From the NCBI GenBank assembly GCA_038851035.1, contig JAWCLH010000015.1, positions 1-63,272 on the forward strand: a DNA stretch of 63,272 bases, read 5' to 3'. Made by a program: the position numbers and the translations under genes. This stretch comes from Thermoplasmata archaeon (lineage in GTDB: Archaea > Thermoplasmatota > DTKX01 > VGTL01). Positions 53,932 to 63,219 of the stretch are shown here, one piece after another. The notes under the pieces were generated by a model. The model worked only from the letters and a program-made list of their open reading frames with translations, was not told the origin of the DNA and did not search any database. How positions within the stretch are numbered: position 1 is the first letter of the stretch; each line of letters starts with the position of its first letter.

Positions 53932-55293
53932 GTGACGGGCGAGAGAAGGGAGGAATCGGTCCTCACCATCGCTGGCTCAGACCCTTCGGGGGCTGCGGGA
54001 ATTCAGATGGACCTCAAGGCCTTCGCAGTCGCCGGAGTCCATGGGTGCTCCGCGGTGACCGCCCTGACTGCCCAGAATACCAAGCGCTTCGTCGAGCTGC
54101 ACCCCCTGACCCCGGCCCAGGTCAGGTCCCAGCTCGAGGCCCTCTCAGAAGATTTCAATATAAGACACGCTAAAACAGGTATGCTCTATGAGGCCTCGAT
54201 TGCGGAGATTGTTGCGGACTGGCTTGCCGAGGAGGGCATCAGACCCGTGGTCGACCCAGTTCTGAGGGCAACGGTTGGCGCCAGCCTCTCAAAGGCCGAT
54301 TTAGTGCAAGTTCTGCGGGAGAGACTTATTCCAAAGGCCGCCCTCGTCACACCCAATATACCAGAGGCGTCAGAGCTCGCGGAGTTCGAAATTCGCGGCA
54401 TCGAAGGAATGAAACGCGCCGCCGAGGTGATCCACGGAATGGGGTGCGAGAGTGTTCTCATCAAAGGAGGTCACCTCGGGGGGGCGGAGGCTATTGACGT
54501 ATTCTATAATGGTAGGTTTAAATTACTGAGAGCTCCGAGACTGGAGAAGAGCGTGCGCGGGACGGGCTGTATGTTTTCGGCCTTCGCAACAGCTCTTCTC
54601 GCGAAAGGGAACACGGTGCTCCAAGCTGTTGAGACGGCAAAAAGCTACGTTACTGAAGCAATTCGCTTTTCATCAGAACCCGGCAGAGGGGCGGCTGTCG
54701 GGAACCCTTTCGCCATACTTCACAATATGGCAGAAAGATACGGGGTGATGGAGGAGGTCCACCGATGGAGCTCTTATCTCGAGGAGCTTCTGCCGCCCTC
54801 GCTCGTGCCGGAAGTCGGCACCAACTTGGTTTTCGCCCTCCCCTACGCATCCGGAAGGGAGGATGTGTGCGGCATTGAGGGCAGGCTAATTCGCGCTGGA
54901 AGCCGGGTCAGACGCGCGGGCCATCCCGTCTTTGGCGCGTCTAAACACCTCGCCACCGTTGTCCTCACTGCTATGCGGCGGGACAGGAGATTCCGCTGTG
55001 CAGTGAACCTGCGGTTCTCGCCTGGGCTCGTTGAAGTATGCAGGGAGTTGGGGCTGAAAATCGGCAGCTTTGACAGATCCCGTGAGCCCCCCCACTCAAC
55101 CTCTACGATGGAGTGGGGAACAGAAGTGGCAATCAGGGCGCTCGGCTTCGTGCCGGACGTGATTTTCGATGAGGGCGGCCACGGCAAGGAGCCCATGGTC
55201 AGGGTCCTGGGCGAGAGCCCTTCAAATGTGGCCGATAAGGTGACAAGAATCGTCAGGGCACTGAAGGGCCTCACTGAAGCGACCGATGGGTAA
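53932..55293 (+). CDS. thiDN: ThiD-ThiN fusion: HMP-P kinase and thiamine-phosphate synthase
   Basis: About 453 residues from GTG at 53932 (V-T-G-E-R-R-E-E-S-V-L-T-I-A-G-S-D). Residues 10-270 are ThiD: AGSDPSGAAGIQMDLK opens the fold, and the KSVRGTGCMFSAFATALL anion-hole and catalytic loop is complete. Residues 290-453 are ThiN (NLVFALPYASGREDV; MEWGTEVAIRALGFVPDVIFDEGGHGKEPM), which couples HMP-PP with thiazole phosphate in archaea in place of ThiE. One protein therefore does two late steps of thiamine synthesis. It is divergent from the DUF116 gene. Confidence 0.92.
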   Translation: MTGERREESVLTIAGSDPSGAAGIQMDLKAFAVAGVHGCSAVTALTAQNTKRFVELHPLTPAQVRSQLEALSEDFNIRHAKTGMLYEASIAEIVADWLAEEGIRPVVDPVLRATVGASLSKADLVQVLRERLIPKAALVTPNIPEASELAEFEIRGIEGMKRAAEVIHGMGCESVLIKGGHLGGAEAIDVFYNGRFKLLRAPRLEKSVRGTGCMFSAFATALLAKGNTVLQAVETAKSYVTEAIRFSSEPGRGAAVGNPFAILHNMAERYGVMEEVHRWSSYLEELLPPSLVPEVGTNLVFALPYASGREDVCGIEGRLIRAGSRVRRAGHPVFGASKHLATVVLTAMRRDRRFRCAVNLRFSPGLVEVCRELGLKIGSFDRSREPPHSTSTMEWGTEVAIRALGFVPDVIFDEGGHGKEPMVRVLGESPSNVADKVTRIVRALKGLTEATDG

Positions 55294-55351
55294 TATTCGG
55301 AAGGACACTCCCTTTTCCATGGGCCGACCGTGGTCCCGCTCCCGCGCGCTC

Positions 55352-55942
55352 CTACTCGCCCTCAATCAGGTCCACTGCCGCGGCGATGGCTCCGTCTTCC
55401 GCGGCGCGCCTACTCCTCGCAGAACCGATGACAATGGCGTCGCCCTCCTCCAGCTCAAACGCGGCCCTCACCTCTTTCGCGAGTTCCGGACATGATGACT
55501 CGATGTCCGTTTTGGGGGGCATCAACAGTCTCCCACCCCTGAAAACGAGGGTCGTCGCGCCATCCGCTCCTGCCATCACCGCCGCGTCCCTCTGCCTCAG
55601 ACCATCCTTTACTCTACGCGCTGCACCCCTGACGCGCACCGCAACATCGCACTCTCCCACAGAGAGCTCGCGTGCGTTTACCGAGGCGGTCTTGAGGCCT
55701 GTTGCCTCAAGCTCCCGAATTCCCCTTTCATTAAGCCTTACCCCTACTTTGTCGATCACAAGTAGATTCCTCGATCGGAGAAATGAGAGCAGGGTCCTTA
55801 CGCTCCCCTCCCCCAACCCTAGAACTTCGCTGAGCCTCTGTCGGCCCATCGGACCCTTCGTACCGAGCACTAGCATGGTCTTCCAGAGATGGAAGTTCCT
55901 GAACCTCGGCGCGGGACCAAACCTGCTCTGTGGAAACTTCAG
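55352..55942 (-). CDS. DUF4443-like winged-helix regulator, likely CTG start
   Basis: 174 residues from the ATG at 55876, but the frame stays open upstream and encodes FGPAPRFRNFHLWKT, which looks like the family's normal N-terminus. No ATG, GTG or TTG exists before it; a CTG at 55942 does, preceded closely by GGTGAGGTGAG, which would give 196 residues. The wing region is GRQRLSEVLGLGEGSVRTLLSFL, a helix-turn-helix. The rest is a small ligand-binding-like domain with DAAVMAGADGATTLVF. It follows the diadenylate cyclase gene by four bases, so they are probably one unit. Confidence 0.68.
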   Translation of the reverse strand: MKFPQSRFGPAPRFRNFHLWKTMLVLGTKGPMGRQRLSEVLGLGEGSVRTLLSFLRSRNLLVIDKVGVRLNERGIRELEATGLKTASVNARELSVGECDVAVRVRGAARRVKDGLRQRDAAVMAGADGATTLVFRGGRLLMPPKTDIESSCPELAKEVRAAFELEEGDAIVIGSARSRRAAEDGAIAAAVDLIEGE

Positions 55943-55946
55943 ATGC

Positions 55947-56825
55947 TCACCTCACCCTAACCCTGTACGCTGGCTTTCCGTCCATGAAAAGGGTGACCTC
56001 CCCCTCCTGAGAGGCACAGACAGCGACCGCTCCGGCCGCGAGGGTAGCGACGATTGCTGCGCTGTGCCTCCCGCCCTCGCCCTGGAGGAGGGTCGCCCAG
56101 TGCTCGCTCACATTGACATACCTTCCCGCCGCCACAACGCTCCCCTCGCGGTCTATGACACAGGCCCCGTCCAGGGCCGCGAAGTTCTTTATCGTTCTCC
56201 AGTTCCTACGGTCGGCCACGTTTCTGGACCTCGGTGGGTGGCCCTCGAATGGATTGGCGATGCCCTCACGGGTCATGGCCATAACTTTATCTGGCTCACC
56301 GATGATGAAAAGGGCCCCAACCGGATAACCCTCCCTCCCCTCCCGGAGAAGCTCAGTGGCAAGGTCAAGAACTGCCTCGACGACGTCGACACGGACCCTC
56401 CCATCCAGAATCTCCTCAAGGCGACTCCGGCGGAGTTCACGAGCTTCGAAGAAACCCCAGCCCCAAACGGTTGTGTATATTAAGAAAAGGACCCGGTCGC
56501 TTGTGGACATCAGCCTGCTTGCGTGGGCGGACAGTAGCAAGGCCCTCGCCTGTGAGAGAACGCTGAGGTCGGGCTCGAACTCCTCATGGATATGATGGAC
56601 GCGGACGCCGGCCTTCTTGAGAGAGCTCGCAAAAAGCTCACCTCCAGGCGCGCTTGTCCTGACGGGGACGACGAGAGAAACATCACCGAGAGCCGTCTGG
56701 ACGGCGCGAACAATCTCAGGGTCCTCACAAATGAGATAGGCCAGCGTCGGCCCGAGTCTTTGCTTCAGCAAGGCGCATACTTCGACGAAGGTCCGGTCCA
56801 TCGTGGTAGGTAAAGGACCTCCCAA
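55947..56825 (-). CDS. DacZ-like diadenylate cyclase
   Basis: 292 residues. The C-terminal half is a DAC (DisA_N-type) domain: YPVGALFIIGEPDKV, the DGA motif at 219-221 (AALDGACVIDREG) and the second active-site motif at 251-257, which reads GGRHSAA where the family has G-x-RHR-x-A. The last Arg of RHR is Ser255 here. The N-terminal 155 residues form the accessory alpha/beta domain seen in archaeal DacZ. The expected product is cyclic di-AMP from two ATP. Whether the Ser change allows activity is open. An internal ATG at residue 9 is an alternative start. Confidence 0.82.
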   Translation of the reverse strand: MGGPLPTTMDRTFVEVCALLKQRLGPTLAYLICEDPEIVRAVQTALGDVSLVVPVRTSAPGGELFASSLKKAGVRVHHIHEEFEPDLSVLSQARALLLSAHASRLMSTSDRVLFLIYTTVWGWGFFEARELRRSRLEEILDGRVRVDVVEAVLDLATELLREGREGYPVGALFIIGEPDKVMAMTREGIANPFEGHPPRSRNVADRRNWRTIKNFAALDGACVIDREGSVVAAGRYVNVSEHWATLLQGEGGRHSAAIVATLAAGAVAVCASQEGEVTLFMDGKPAYRVRVR

Positions 56826-56845
56826 AGATAATCTTTGCCGCCCTA

Positions 56846-57784
56846 TTATTCGGGGAGGGGGACCTCCAGCTCCATTAGGTCAGAGGCCAGAATCGTGGAT
56901 GGAAAAACGCGCCGTGCCTCTTCAAGGAGGCGGGGCCAGTCTTCCTGTCTGTATCTCGGGCTTATATGCAGCAGAATAAGCGTACCGGCTCCTGCTTTCC
57001 TAGCGGTCTCCGCAGCTTGAGCCGCGCTGCTGTGCCCGTACCGGTTGGCCTTCTCCGCAAGGCTATCGTCGGAGGTTGCATCGTGAAGCAGCACATCCGC
57101 CCCGCGCGCCAGCTCCTCCACAGCCCGGCAGGGGCTGGTGTCGCCGGTGTAGACGATTTTTCTTCCCCTGCGAGGGGGACCCAGAACCATGTCCGGTGTA
57201 AACCTTTTTCCCCTCAACACAACCGTCTCGCCAGATTGAAGCCTGTGATAGATTTTCCCCTCGGGAATTCCAAGAGCCCTTGCCTTCTCTAGATCAAACC
57301 GGCCGGGTCTCTCCTTCTCTTCGACAGCGTATGCAAGGGAAGGTACGTTGTGGCTCGCTTCTGCGGCTGTTATTCTGTAGCGTCCGCAATCCACGGTGTC
57401 GCCGCCTTTCATGTCACTCAGCGCTATTGGGAAGGAGGCCGAGAAGTAACCGGAGCTGAAGAGCCTTCGGAGCCTCTCTGAGGTACCGGGCGGGCCGTAA
57501 ATGTGAAGACCCTCCCTCCTATCGTTGAGCGCCATTGTCTCGACAAGACCTGGAAGGCCTAAAAAGTGGTCGCCGTGGAGGTGGGAGAGCAGGATGCGCT
57601 GGACCTGCATGAATGAGAGCGACGAGAGCATAAATTGTCTCTGGGTGCCCTCGGCGCAGTCGAACAGAAGGACCTCTCCGTCGAGCTTCAGGGCTACTGC
57701 AACAGTGTTACGCTCCCTGGAGGGCCAGGAGCCCCCAGAACCCAGAACGACGAGCTTCACATTGGACCAGAAAGGAGCAGACAT
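56846..57784 (-). CDS. rnz: Ribonuclease Z
   Basis: 312 residues, the length of the short RNase Z form. The metallo-beta-lactamase motif is HLHGDH (68-73), and the upstream FDCAEGTQRQ (41-50) is specific to RNase Z. The exosite arm appears around 155-185, followed by VYTGDTSPC, LLHDATSD and HSSAAQAAETA. It cuts the 3-prime trailer from tRNA precursors, which archaea need because their tRNA genes often lack CCA. It ends 21 bases before the diadenylate cyclase gene begins. Confidence 0.93.
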   Translation of the reverse strand: MSAPFWSNVKLVVLGSGGSWPSRERNTVAVALKLDGEVLLFDCAEGTQRQFMLSSLSFMQVQRILLSHLHGDHFLGLPGLVETMALNDRREGLHIYGPPGTSERLRRLFSSGYFSASFPIALSDMKGGDTVDCGRYRITAAEASHNVPSLAYAVEEKERPGRFDLEKARALGIPEGKIYHRLQSGETVVLRGKRFTPDMVLGPPRRGRKIVYTGDTSPCRAVEELARGADVLLHDATSDDSLAEKANRYGHSSAAQAAETARKAGAGTLILLHISPRYRQEDWPRLLEEARRVFPSTILASDLMELEVPLPE

Positions 57785-57787
57785 AAA

Positions 57788-60334
57788 TTATTCTGTCGGC
57801 CGCCTCCGAGTGGCAACATGGAGGGCAGTTATCAGGAGCAGGACGAGTGCCATGAGCATCTCGAAGCCGGGAAGCCCGCCCCCGCCCTTTCCCGGAAGGC
57901 TCTTCACGACTTCCAGACCCAGCTCGCTCCTCGCTTCGTCCCTGCCGTCAGAAACTATGACAGTTATTATATAGCCCCCGGTCTCCTCAAACTTCAGCTT
58001 GACCTCTGGGCCGTACCCGAGTACCCTGTCGGCATGAAGCCACGTTATGTTTAAAGCATCTAAATCGGGGTCAGACGCCGTCGCAGAGAGCGTAACCTCT
58101 TTTCCGACTAGTATTTTCGTTCCGTTCTTAGGACTCAGGGAGATGATCCGGGGCGGGGCATTCGCCCTGACGATTGTCAGACGGAAGGTCACGGTATCGG
58201 CAAGCCCCTCACTGTCCCGGACCGTGATTGTGATGTTGTGTACGCCGACGCTGCGTCTGTCCGGAACGAAAGAAATCGTCCCGTTCAGTGGACCTATCTT
58301 GAAAAGCGGGGAGTTGTCAGAGAATGTGAGCACATCGCCATCCTCAAGGTCTGGGTCAGTGGCGGCAACGGTATAGATGAAAGGCCTGCCCTCATGAGCG
58401 GTCAACTCTGGAATTGGCTCGAGGGTGGGATACCGGTTTAGGGTCCCTTTAGGGTTGAGAACTGTCAGGAGGAAATGCTTTCTGTCCTGGCCACCGCGGG
58501 CGTCCCTCACCGTGATATTGATGTTGTGGATACCAATGTCGGTCTTGCCGGGGATCCACTCCATTATGCCGGTCTCGGGGTGGATGTCGAAGAGGGGGGT
58601 GTCATCGCTGAAAATCAGGGTGTCGCCGTAGGCCAGGTCGGGGTCGTGGGCATTGGCCTGATAGGAGAAGAGCTGGCCCTGGACGATTGTCTGGTCTGGA
58701 ATGGGGTCGAGAGATGGGGGGTCCTCGGCGTCCTCGACAGTGAGGGTGAAGTTCAGGGAGCCGGTGGCTCCGACTCTGTCGGTCACCGTCAGTGGAATCT
58801 CGTGCACACCGACGTGCTCCTGAGCAGGTGTGAACTCGATGAGGCCCGTCACCGGGTTGATGTCGAAAAGCCCCGTCCCATCGGAGAAAGTTATGGTCTC
58901 AGTTGGGTCGAGGTCCATATCCACATCCCTCGCCCTCACCTGAAGGGTAAATAGCTCCCCTTGCCGGGCGGTCTGGTTTCCAATGGCCAGAATCTGAGGA
59001 GGGTCATTGACCGGGAGGACCACAACCCTGAACGTGGGGCACTCGAACATGAGACCATCGGAATCGAATGCTCTGACCCTGAACCCGGCTCGACCCCACC
59101 AATTGCGGGTCGGAGTTTTGAAGTCGAGGCTATGACCGTCCGGGTTCAATTCCGCTCTAAGCTTTTTTGAGTCCTCCTGATAACTTATTTCATAGGTTAG
59201 GTTGGTGGTCTCGTCATCGACGAAGAAAAGATTCAGGTCGATCAGTGCAGTCGCTGTGCTGTCCTCGTCAAGTGTGTACTCGGGTATCTGGCCGCACCAG
59301 GGCGGCGCCTTGTATGAAACCGTGATGTCGCTGACCGCAACCCTCCCGGTTGTCGTCGAGATGAATTTCAGCGGCACCATGGCGAAACGGGTACTGGCGT
59401 TGCGCGCGCCTGCCTCGAGAGCCGCTGCTAGTGTGGGGTCGCCGAAAGTGACGGTGTAGTTGAACTTCTGCTCCACGAGGTTCCACTCGACCTTTCCATC
59501 ACCCCCCACATCTAGTGCTGGGTCAGTCGGGTATATCTGCGGATAGCCTTTTACAAAGATGCTAACAAAGTCTGTCCTTATCTCGTTGCCATCGTAGCAG
59601 GTCGCGAGTATCTGGACCCATCTGTCGGCGATGTAGCCAGGGCCATTGAAGGTGTTCGTGACCAGAACGTCCGTGGCCGACTGCCCCCCGCCCACGCTCT
59701 GCCAGGTCCCGGTCGCCTCGAACCATATGTAAACATTGTAATGCCAGGCGTTGCCCCAGAAATCGCTCGCGTGGCCTTCCCACTGCACGGTGACTTCGGC
59801 GGAGATGTCTATCGGGACTTTAAATCTGAAAAGGTGGAACCCGTCCTCGGTCCCACTGGGTGAGTTATCGCCGGCCTGTCTCGCGTATGTGTTGTCGCTC
59901 TGGGATACCGCAGTGTATTCGGCGCTCGTGAACTCGTTGAACATGAGTTGGGAGGGCCTTGGAGAGGTCGTGGGGCGGTCGGGGATTGCCACGGCGCCTT
60001 TGTAGGCTTTATGACCCACGCCGCTCTGGTTGAAGCTGCAGTCCACGAGCTCCAGGGCACCCGTGACGGGATAACCGGTGATGTTCATGCTAGCTTGGAG
60101 GACCGTGGCGTTAGATGGTATGGGAATTGTGAGGGTGGAGTTGGTATAAACCCCACCAGAGAACCTGAGCTCTGCTTCCTGAGGCGCGAACCGCCTGTAC
60201 TCGCCCCTCGAGGAAGTAGCGTCGCCGCCCCCATCGCTCACCATGCCGCTATAAATCGGAGCCCATGAGCAAGCCATTAAAAGAAGAATAGTGAGCGCCC
60301 CAGCGCACCTCCAGTACTTCCAGTACTTACTCAT
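57788..60334 (-). CDS. Giant surface protein with cadherin-like repeats and a PGF-CTERM-like end
   Basis: 848 residues. A signal peptide opens it (WRCAGALTILLLMACSWAP). A 280-residue N-terminal region shared with the next gene follows, then about four cadherin-like repeats with a D-D/N-x-P-L-F-x-I-x-P-x-T-G core (IGNQTARQGELF, IPDQTIVQGQLF, IPELTAHEGRPF) and a final Ig-like domain. The C-terminus is LPGFEMLMALVLLLITALHV and a basic end, which looks like a PGF-CTERM signal for archaeosortase processing. RNase Z begins 3 bases after its stop. Confidence 0.83.
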   Translation of the reverse strand: MSKYWKYWRCAGALTILLLMACSWAPIYSGMVSDGGGDATSSRGEYRRFAPQEAELRFSGGVYTNSTLTIPIPSNATVLQASMNITGYPVTGALELVDCSFNQSGVGHKAYKGAVAIPDRPTTSPRPSQLMFNEFTSAEYTAVSQSDNTYARQAGDNSPSGTEDGFHLFRFKVPIDISAEVTVQWEGHASDFWGNAWHYNVYIWFEATGTWQSVGGGQSATDVLVTNTFNGPGYIADRWVQILATCYDGNEIRTDFVSIFVKGYPQIYPTDPALDVGGDGKVEWNLVEQKFNYTVTFGDPTLAAALEAGARNASTRFAMVPLKFISTTTGRVAVSDITVSYKAPPWCGQIPEYTLDEDSTATALIDLNLFFVDDETTNLTYEISYQEDSKKLRAELNPDGHSLDFKTPTRNWWGRAGFRVRAFDSDGLMFECPTFRVVVLPVNDPPQILAIGNQTARQGELFTLQVRARDVDMDLDPTETITFSDGTGLFDINPVTGLIEFTPAQEHVGVHEIPLTVTDRVGATGSLNFTLTVEDAEDPPSLDPIPDQTIVQGQLFSYQANAHDPDLAYGDTLIFSDDTPLFDIHPETGIMEWIPGKTDIGIHNINITVRDARGGQDRKHFLLTVLNPKGTLNRYPTLEPIPELTAHEGRPFIYTVAATDPDLEDGDVLTFSDNSPLFKIGPLNGTISFVPDRRSVGVHNITITVRDSEGLADTVTFRLTIVRANAPPRIISLSPKNGTKILVGKEVTLSATASDPDLDALNITWLHADRVLGYGPEVKLKFEETGGYIITVIVSDGRDEARSELGLEVVKSLPGKGGGGLPGFEMLMALVLLLITALHVATRRRPTE

Positions 60335-60507
60335 CAGTTATACATTATGCGTTCTTCGATAATAATTTTATGGAGGAATCGATGGTGCGGATGTGTTGGG
60401 GGGACATGCTAGGGAGCGTGTATGGCTCCTCCGTACCTCCTTGGTCGCGGGCTTTCGGAGAGGAATTCGAAGCTTCACCAACCCCGCTCCGGCTCCTTTT
60501 TGGCTCC

Positions 60508-63102
60508 TCACCCTGCCCGATGGGATGCTCCGGGTATTTTCCTGCGCCCCAGGAGGATGAGTGAAACAAGAGCTACCGCGACCATAGCTGCTGGCCCGAA
60601 GCCTGGGGTGTTCGCTCGGTTTCTGCCGGCCTGGCCGGGCTCGACCACCTCGATGATAGTCTCATTGACAACCTGAGCCTTGCCATCACTCGTTATGATT
60701 GTGATAACGTATGTCCCGCTCTCGCCAAATGAGTAGGTAATGTTGGGGCCGTAGCCGATGACGATGTCCCCATCCATCCATGTGATGTTGAGGCTGTCAT
60801 GGTCCGGGTCAAACGCTCTCACAGAGAGTAAAACCCTCTTGCCCAAGCTCACCTGGGTGCCCTCCTTGGGCGATATCTCTGTGACAATAGGGGGCCTGTT
60901 GGCCTTGAGAATCGTCAACCGAAACTCCACAATTGCAAAGAGCCCCTCTCGGTCCTTCACGGTAATTTTCACAGTGTACTCACCCGCGTCGCGTGCGGTC
61001 GGTTTAAAAGAGATTCTACCAGTGCTCGAGCCGATTTCGAAAACCGGGCAGTTGTCGGAGTAGGTAAGGAGGTCCCCGCTGTCCAGGTCTGGGTCGGTTG
61101 CCCTTATCTGCAGCTCAAAGTAGATACCTTCGTACGCTGTCTGGTTCTCCACAGGCTCAACGCTCGGGGGTCTGTTGGTGGTACCCATGATGTTAAGGAT
61201 GAGGAGGGTGAAGCTGCGACTGTCAGTCCCTCCTCTTGTGTCGGTTACGGTTATTGTTATCCTGTGTTCACCGATGTCCTTCGCCTGGGGAAGGAACGCT
61301 ATCTCGCCTGTCTCCGGGTTTATCTGAAACAGCGGTGAGTTGTCTGAGAAGGTCAGCTTGTCACCATAAGGGATGTCAGGGTCGCTTGCTATTACGAAAT
61401 AGCTGAACGGCTGGCCTTCTGTGGCGGTCTGATCGGGAATGGGCTCGAGTATTGGCGGATCCTGGGCGTCCTGAACTTCCAGCGTGAATGTCTCAGTGTC
61501 AGTCGCTCTGTCCCTGTCCTCTGCCGTTATCTGAATCGTGTAGATTCCGACCTGGTCCTGCCTGGGGGTGAACTCCGCCAGACCTGTGTAGGGGTCTATG
61601 TCGAAAAGGGGCGTGTCGTCTGAGAAACGGACCTCCTCCTCCGGGTCGAGCTCCATATCGACGTCACGACACTTCACCTGCAGCGTCCATTTTACGCCCT
61701 GCATCGCAAGCTGCTTCCCTATCGGGGTTATGACTGGTGGGTCGTTGACGGGGTCTACAGTCACCCTGAAATCGTTGCTCTCTCGTGTCAGGCTGTCCGA
61801 GTCTGTCGCCATCACCCTGAACCTCAGGGAGCCCCACCAATTCTTCGTCATAGTCTTGAAGCTCATGCTGTGGCCGTCGGGGTCTATGTCGGCGTCGAGT
61901 TTCTTCGGGTCTTCTTCGTAAACGATTGTGAAGGTCAGCCTGTTCTTGTCCCTGTCGTCGGTGAAATAGTTGTTGAGGTCGATCAATTTCGGGACGTTTG
62001 TGTCTTCTTCAATATGGAATGTGTCGGGAACTCCCGTGCACCACGGGGGAGCATTGTAGCTGACCGTGAACCTTGAGACCAGAATCTTTCCGGGGGAATT
62101 GGAGCCAAACTTCACCTTGATTTCAACGTACTGGGTTCTGGCGCCCTTCACGAGCTTGTCGAGCTCGTTCATTATCGATACGTCTCCGACCGTCACTCGG
62201 TCGTTGAATTTCTCCACGGGCAGCTTCCACTCGATTGCTCCATTGGCTCCGATGTCCATGGTGGGATTCTTCGGATATGTCAGGGTCTTGCCCTCGACCA
62301 CGATTTTGACATAGTCTGTAAGTATTCCAAGATAATATTGCCCAGACGTGCACATGGCCAGAACATAGACATAGTTACCGTTCGGGGTGCTCGCGATATA
62401 AGAGCTACCCGAGAATGTGTTGGTTAGAGTCTTGTCCGAGGATGCGGGGCCGTGGCTCCCCACTGTCTCCCAGCTCCCCTCCCCCCCGGTGCCGTTGTTC
62501 CAGAGAAAGACTGTGGCGACGCCTGGGTAGTAAGACCCGTAGGGGTAGCCTCCGTAGCCCTCCCACTCAACGCTCACCTTTGTTGAAATGTCCACCGCCA
62601 CCTTGAACCTGAACAGGTGATAGCAGTAGGTCGGGGGGCTGTAGGAATAGACCGCGTAAACCGCACGGTTGTTGTCGCTGCTGGCAATCGCGCTGTATTC
62701 CGCTCCGGACAACTCAGCGCCCTGAAAGGTCGAGGGTTTCTTAGTGCCGGGACTATTGGACGATGTCTCGCCCTCATAAGCCTTGTGCTCGCTATAGTCC
62801 GAGAAGTCGTATGTGAAGCTCTGCAGTGAGCTCTCCACGGGCTTCCCCTCGAGTTCTACGGAGGCGGAGAGCACTGTGGCGTTGGAAGGAAGTGGTATGG
62901 TGAAAGAGGAGTTGGAGAAAGTGGTCCCGGAACCTTGGAGCTCTAGCAACTGGTCGGCGGGCTGAGTCCACTCTCCGCGAGGGGCCACCGTGCCCTCGAG
63001 CCGTACGGGCATTTCCTCATTCCCTCCGGAAGCAGCTGTGGCGGCGGGAAGGCAAAGCAGGCAAACCAGCATTAGCGAGCACAGGTTCCTGCCCGGGACC
63101 AT
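60508..63102 (-). CDS. Giant surface protein with cadherin-like repeats and a PGF-CTERM end
   Basis: 864 residues, a paralogue of the next gene over its whole length. A signal peptide opens it (NLCSLMLVCLLCLPAATAASGG). The N-terminal region carries a PPWCTG motif before the repeats, which share the FSDNSPLFQINPETG core. The end is TPGFGPAAMVAVALVSLIL with GRRK after it: the PGF motif, hydrophobic helix and basic cluster of PGF-CTERM proteins, which archaeosortase cleaves and re-anchors to lipid. A minus-strand TATA-like GTTTAAAATACC lies near 63141-63152 and GAAGGGGGT lies before the ATG. The shared layout shows an old tandem duplication. Confidence 0.85.
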   Translation of the reverse strand: MVPGRNLCSLMLVCLLCLPAATAASGGNEEMPVRLEGTVAPRGEWTQPADQLLELQGSGTTFSNSSFTIPLPSNATVLSASVELEGKPVESSLQSFTYDFSDYSEHKAYEGETSSNSPGTKKPSTFQGAELSGAEYSAIASSDNNRAVYAVYSYSPPTYCYHLFRFKVAVDISTKVSVEWEGYGGYPYGSYYPGVATVFLWNNGTGGEGSWETVGSHGPASSDKTLTNTFSGSSYIASTPNGNYVYVLAMCTSGQYYLGILTDYVKIVVEGKTLTYPKNPTMDIGANGAIEWKLPVEKFNDRVTVGDVSIMNELDKLVKGARTQYVEIKVKFGSNSPGKILVSRFTVSYNAPPWCTGVPDTFHIEEDTNVPKLIDLNNYFTDDRDKNRLTFTIVYEEDPKKLDADIDPDGHSMSFKTMTKNWWGSLRFRVMATDSDSLTRESNDFRVTVDPVNDPPVITPIGKQLAMQGVKWTLQVKCRDVDMELDPEEEVRFSDDTPLFDIDPYTGLAEFTPRQDQVGIYTIQITAEDRDRATDTETFTLEVQDAQDPPILEPIPDQTATEGQPFSYFVIASDPDIPYGDKLTFSDNSPLFQINPETGEIAFLPQAKDIGEHRITITVTDTRGGTDSRSFTLLILNIMGTTNRPPSVEPVENQTAYEGIYFELQIRATDPDLDSGDLLTYSDNCPVFEIGSSTGRISFKPTARDAGEYTVKITVKDREGLFAIVEFRLTILKANRPPIVTEISPKEGTQVSLGKRVLLSVRAFDPDHDSLNITWMDGDIVIGYGPNITYSFGESGTYVITIITSDGKAQVVNETIIEVVEPGQAGRNRANTPGFGPAAMVAVALVSLILLGRRKIPGASHRAG

Positions 63103-63182
63103 ACGCTACCCCCTTCTCTTGTATTTAACAATGAGAGATGGGTATTTTAAACCTTTGGGATAGCTACCATTATTGTGATATC

Positions 63183-63193
63183 CCATAAATACT
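63183..63193 (+). promoter_or_regulatory. TATA-like box of the gene at the right edge
   Basis: cataaatactt lies 27-37 bases before the ATG at 63220, again the leaderless spacing. The divergent surface protein gene has its own AT-rich box about 40 bases away on the other strand. Confidence 0.4.
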
Positions 63194-63219
63194 TGCTCTC
63201 GGAGAAATTACCTGGGGCC

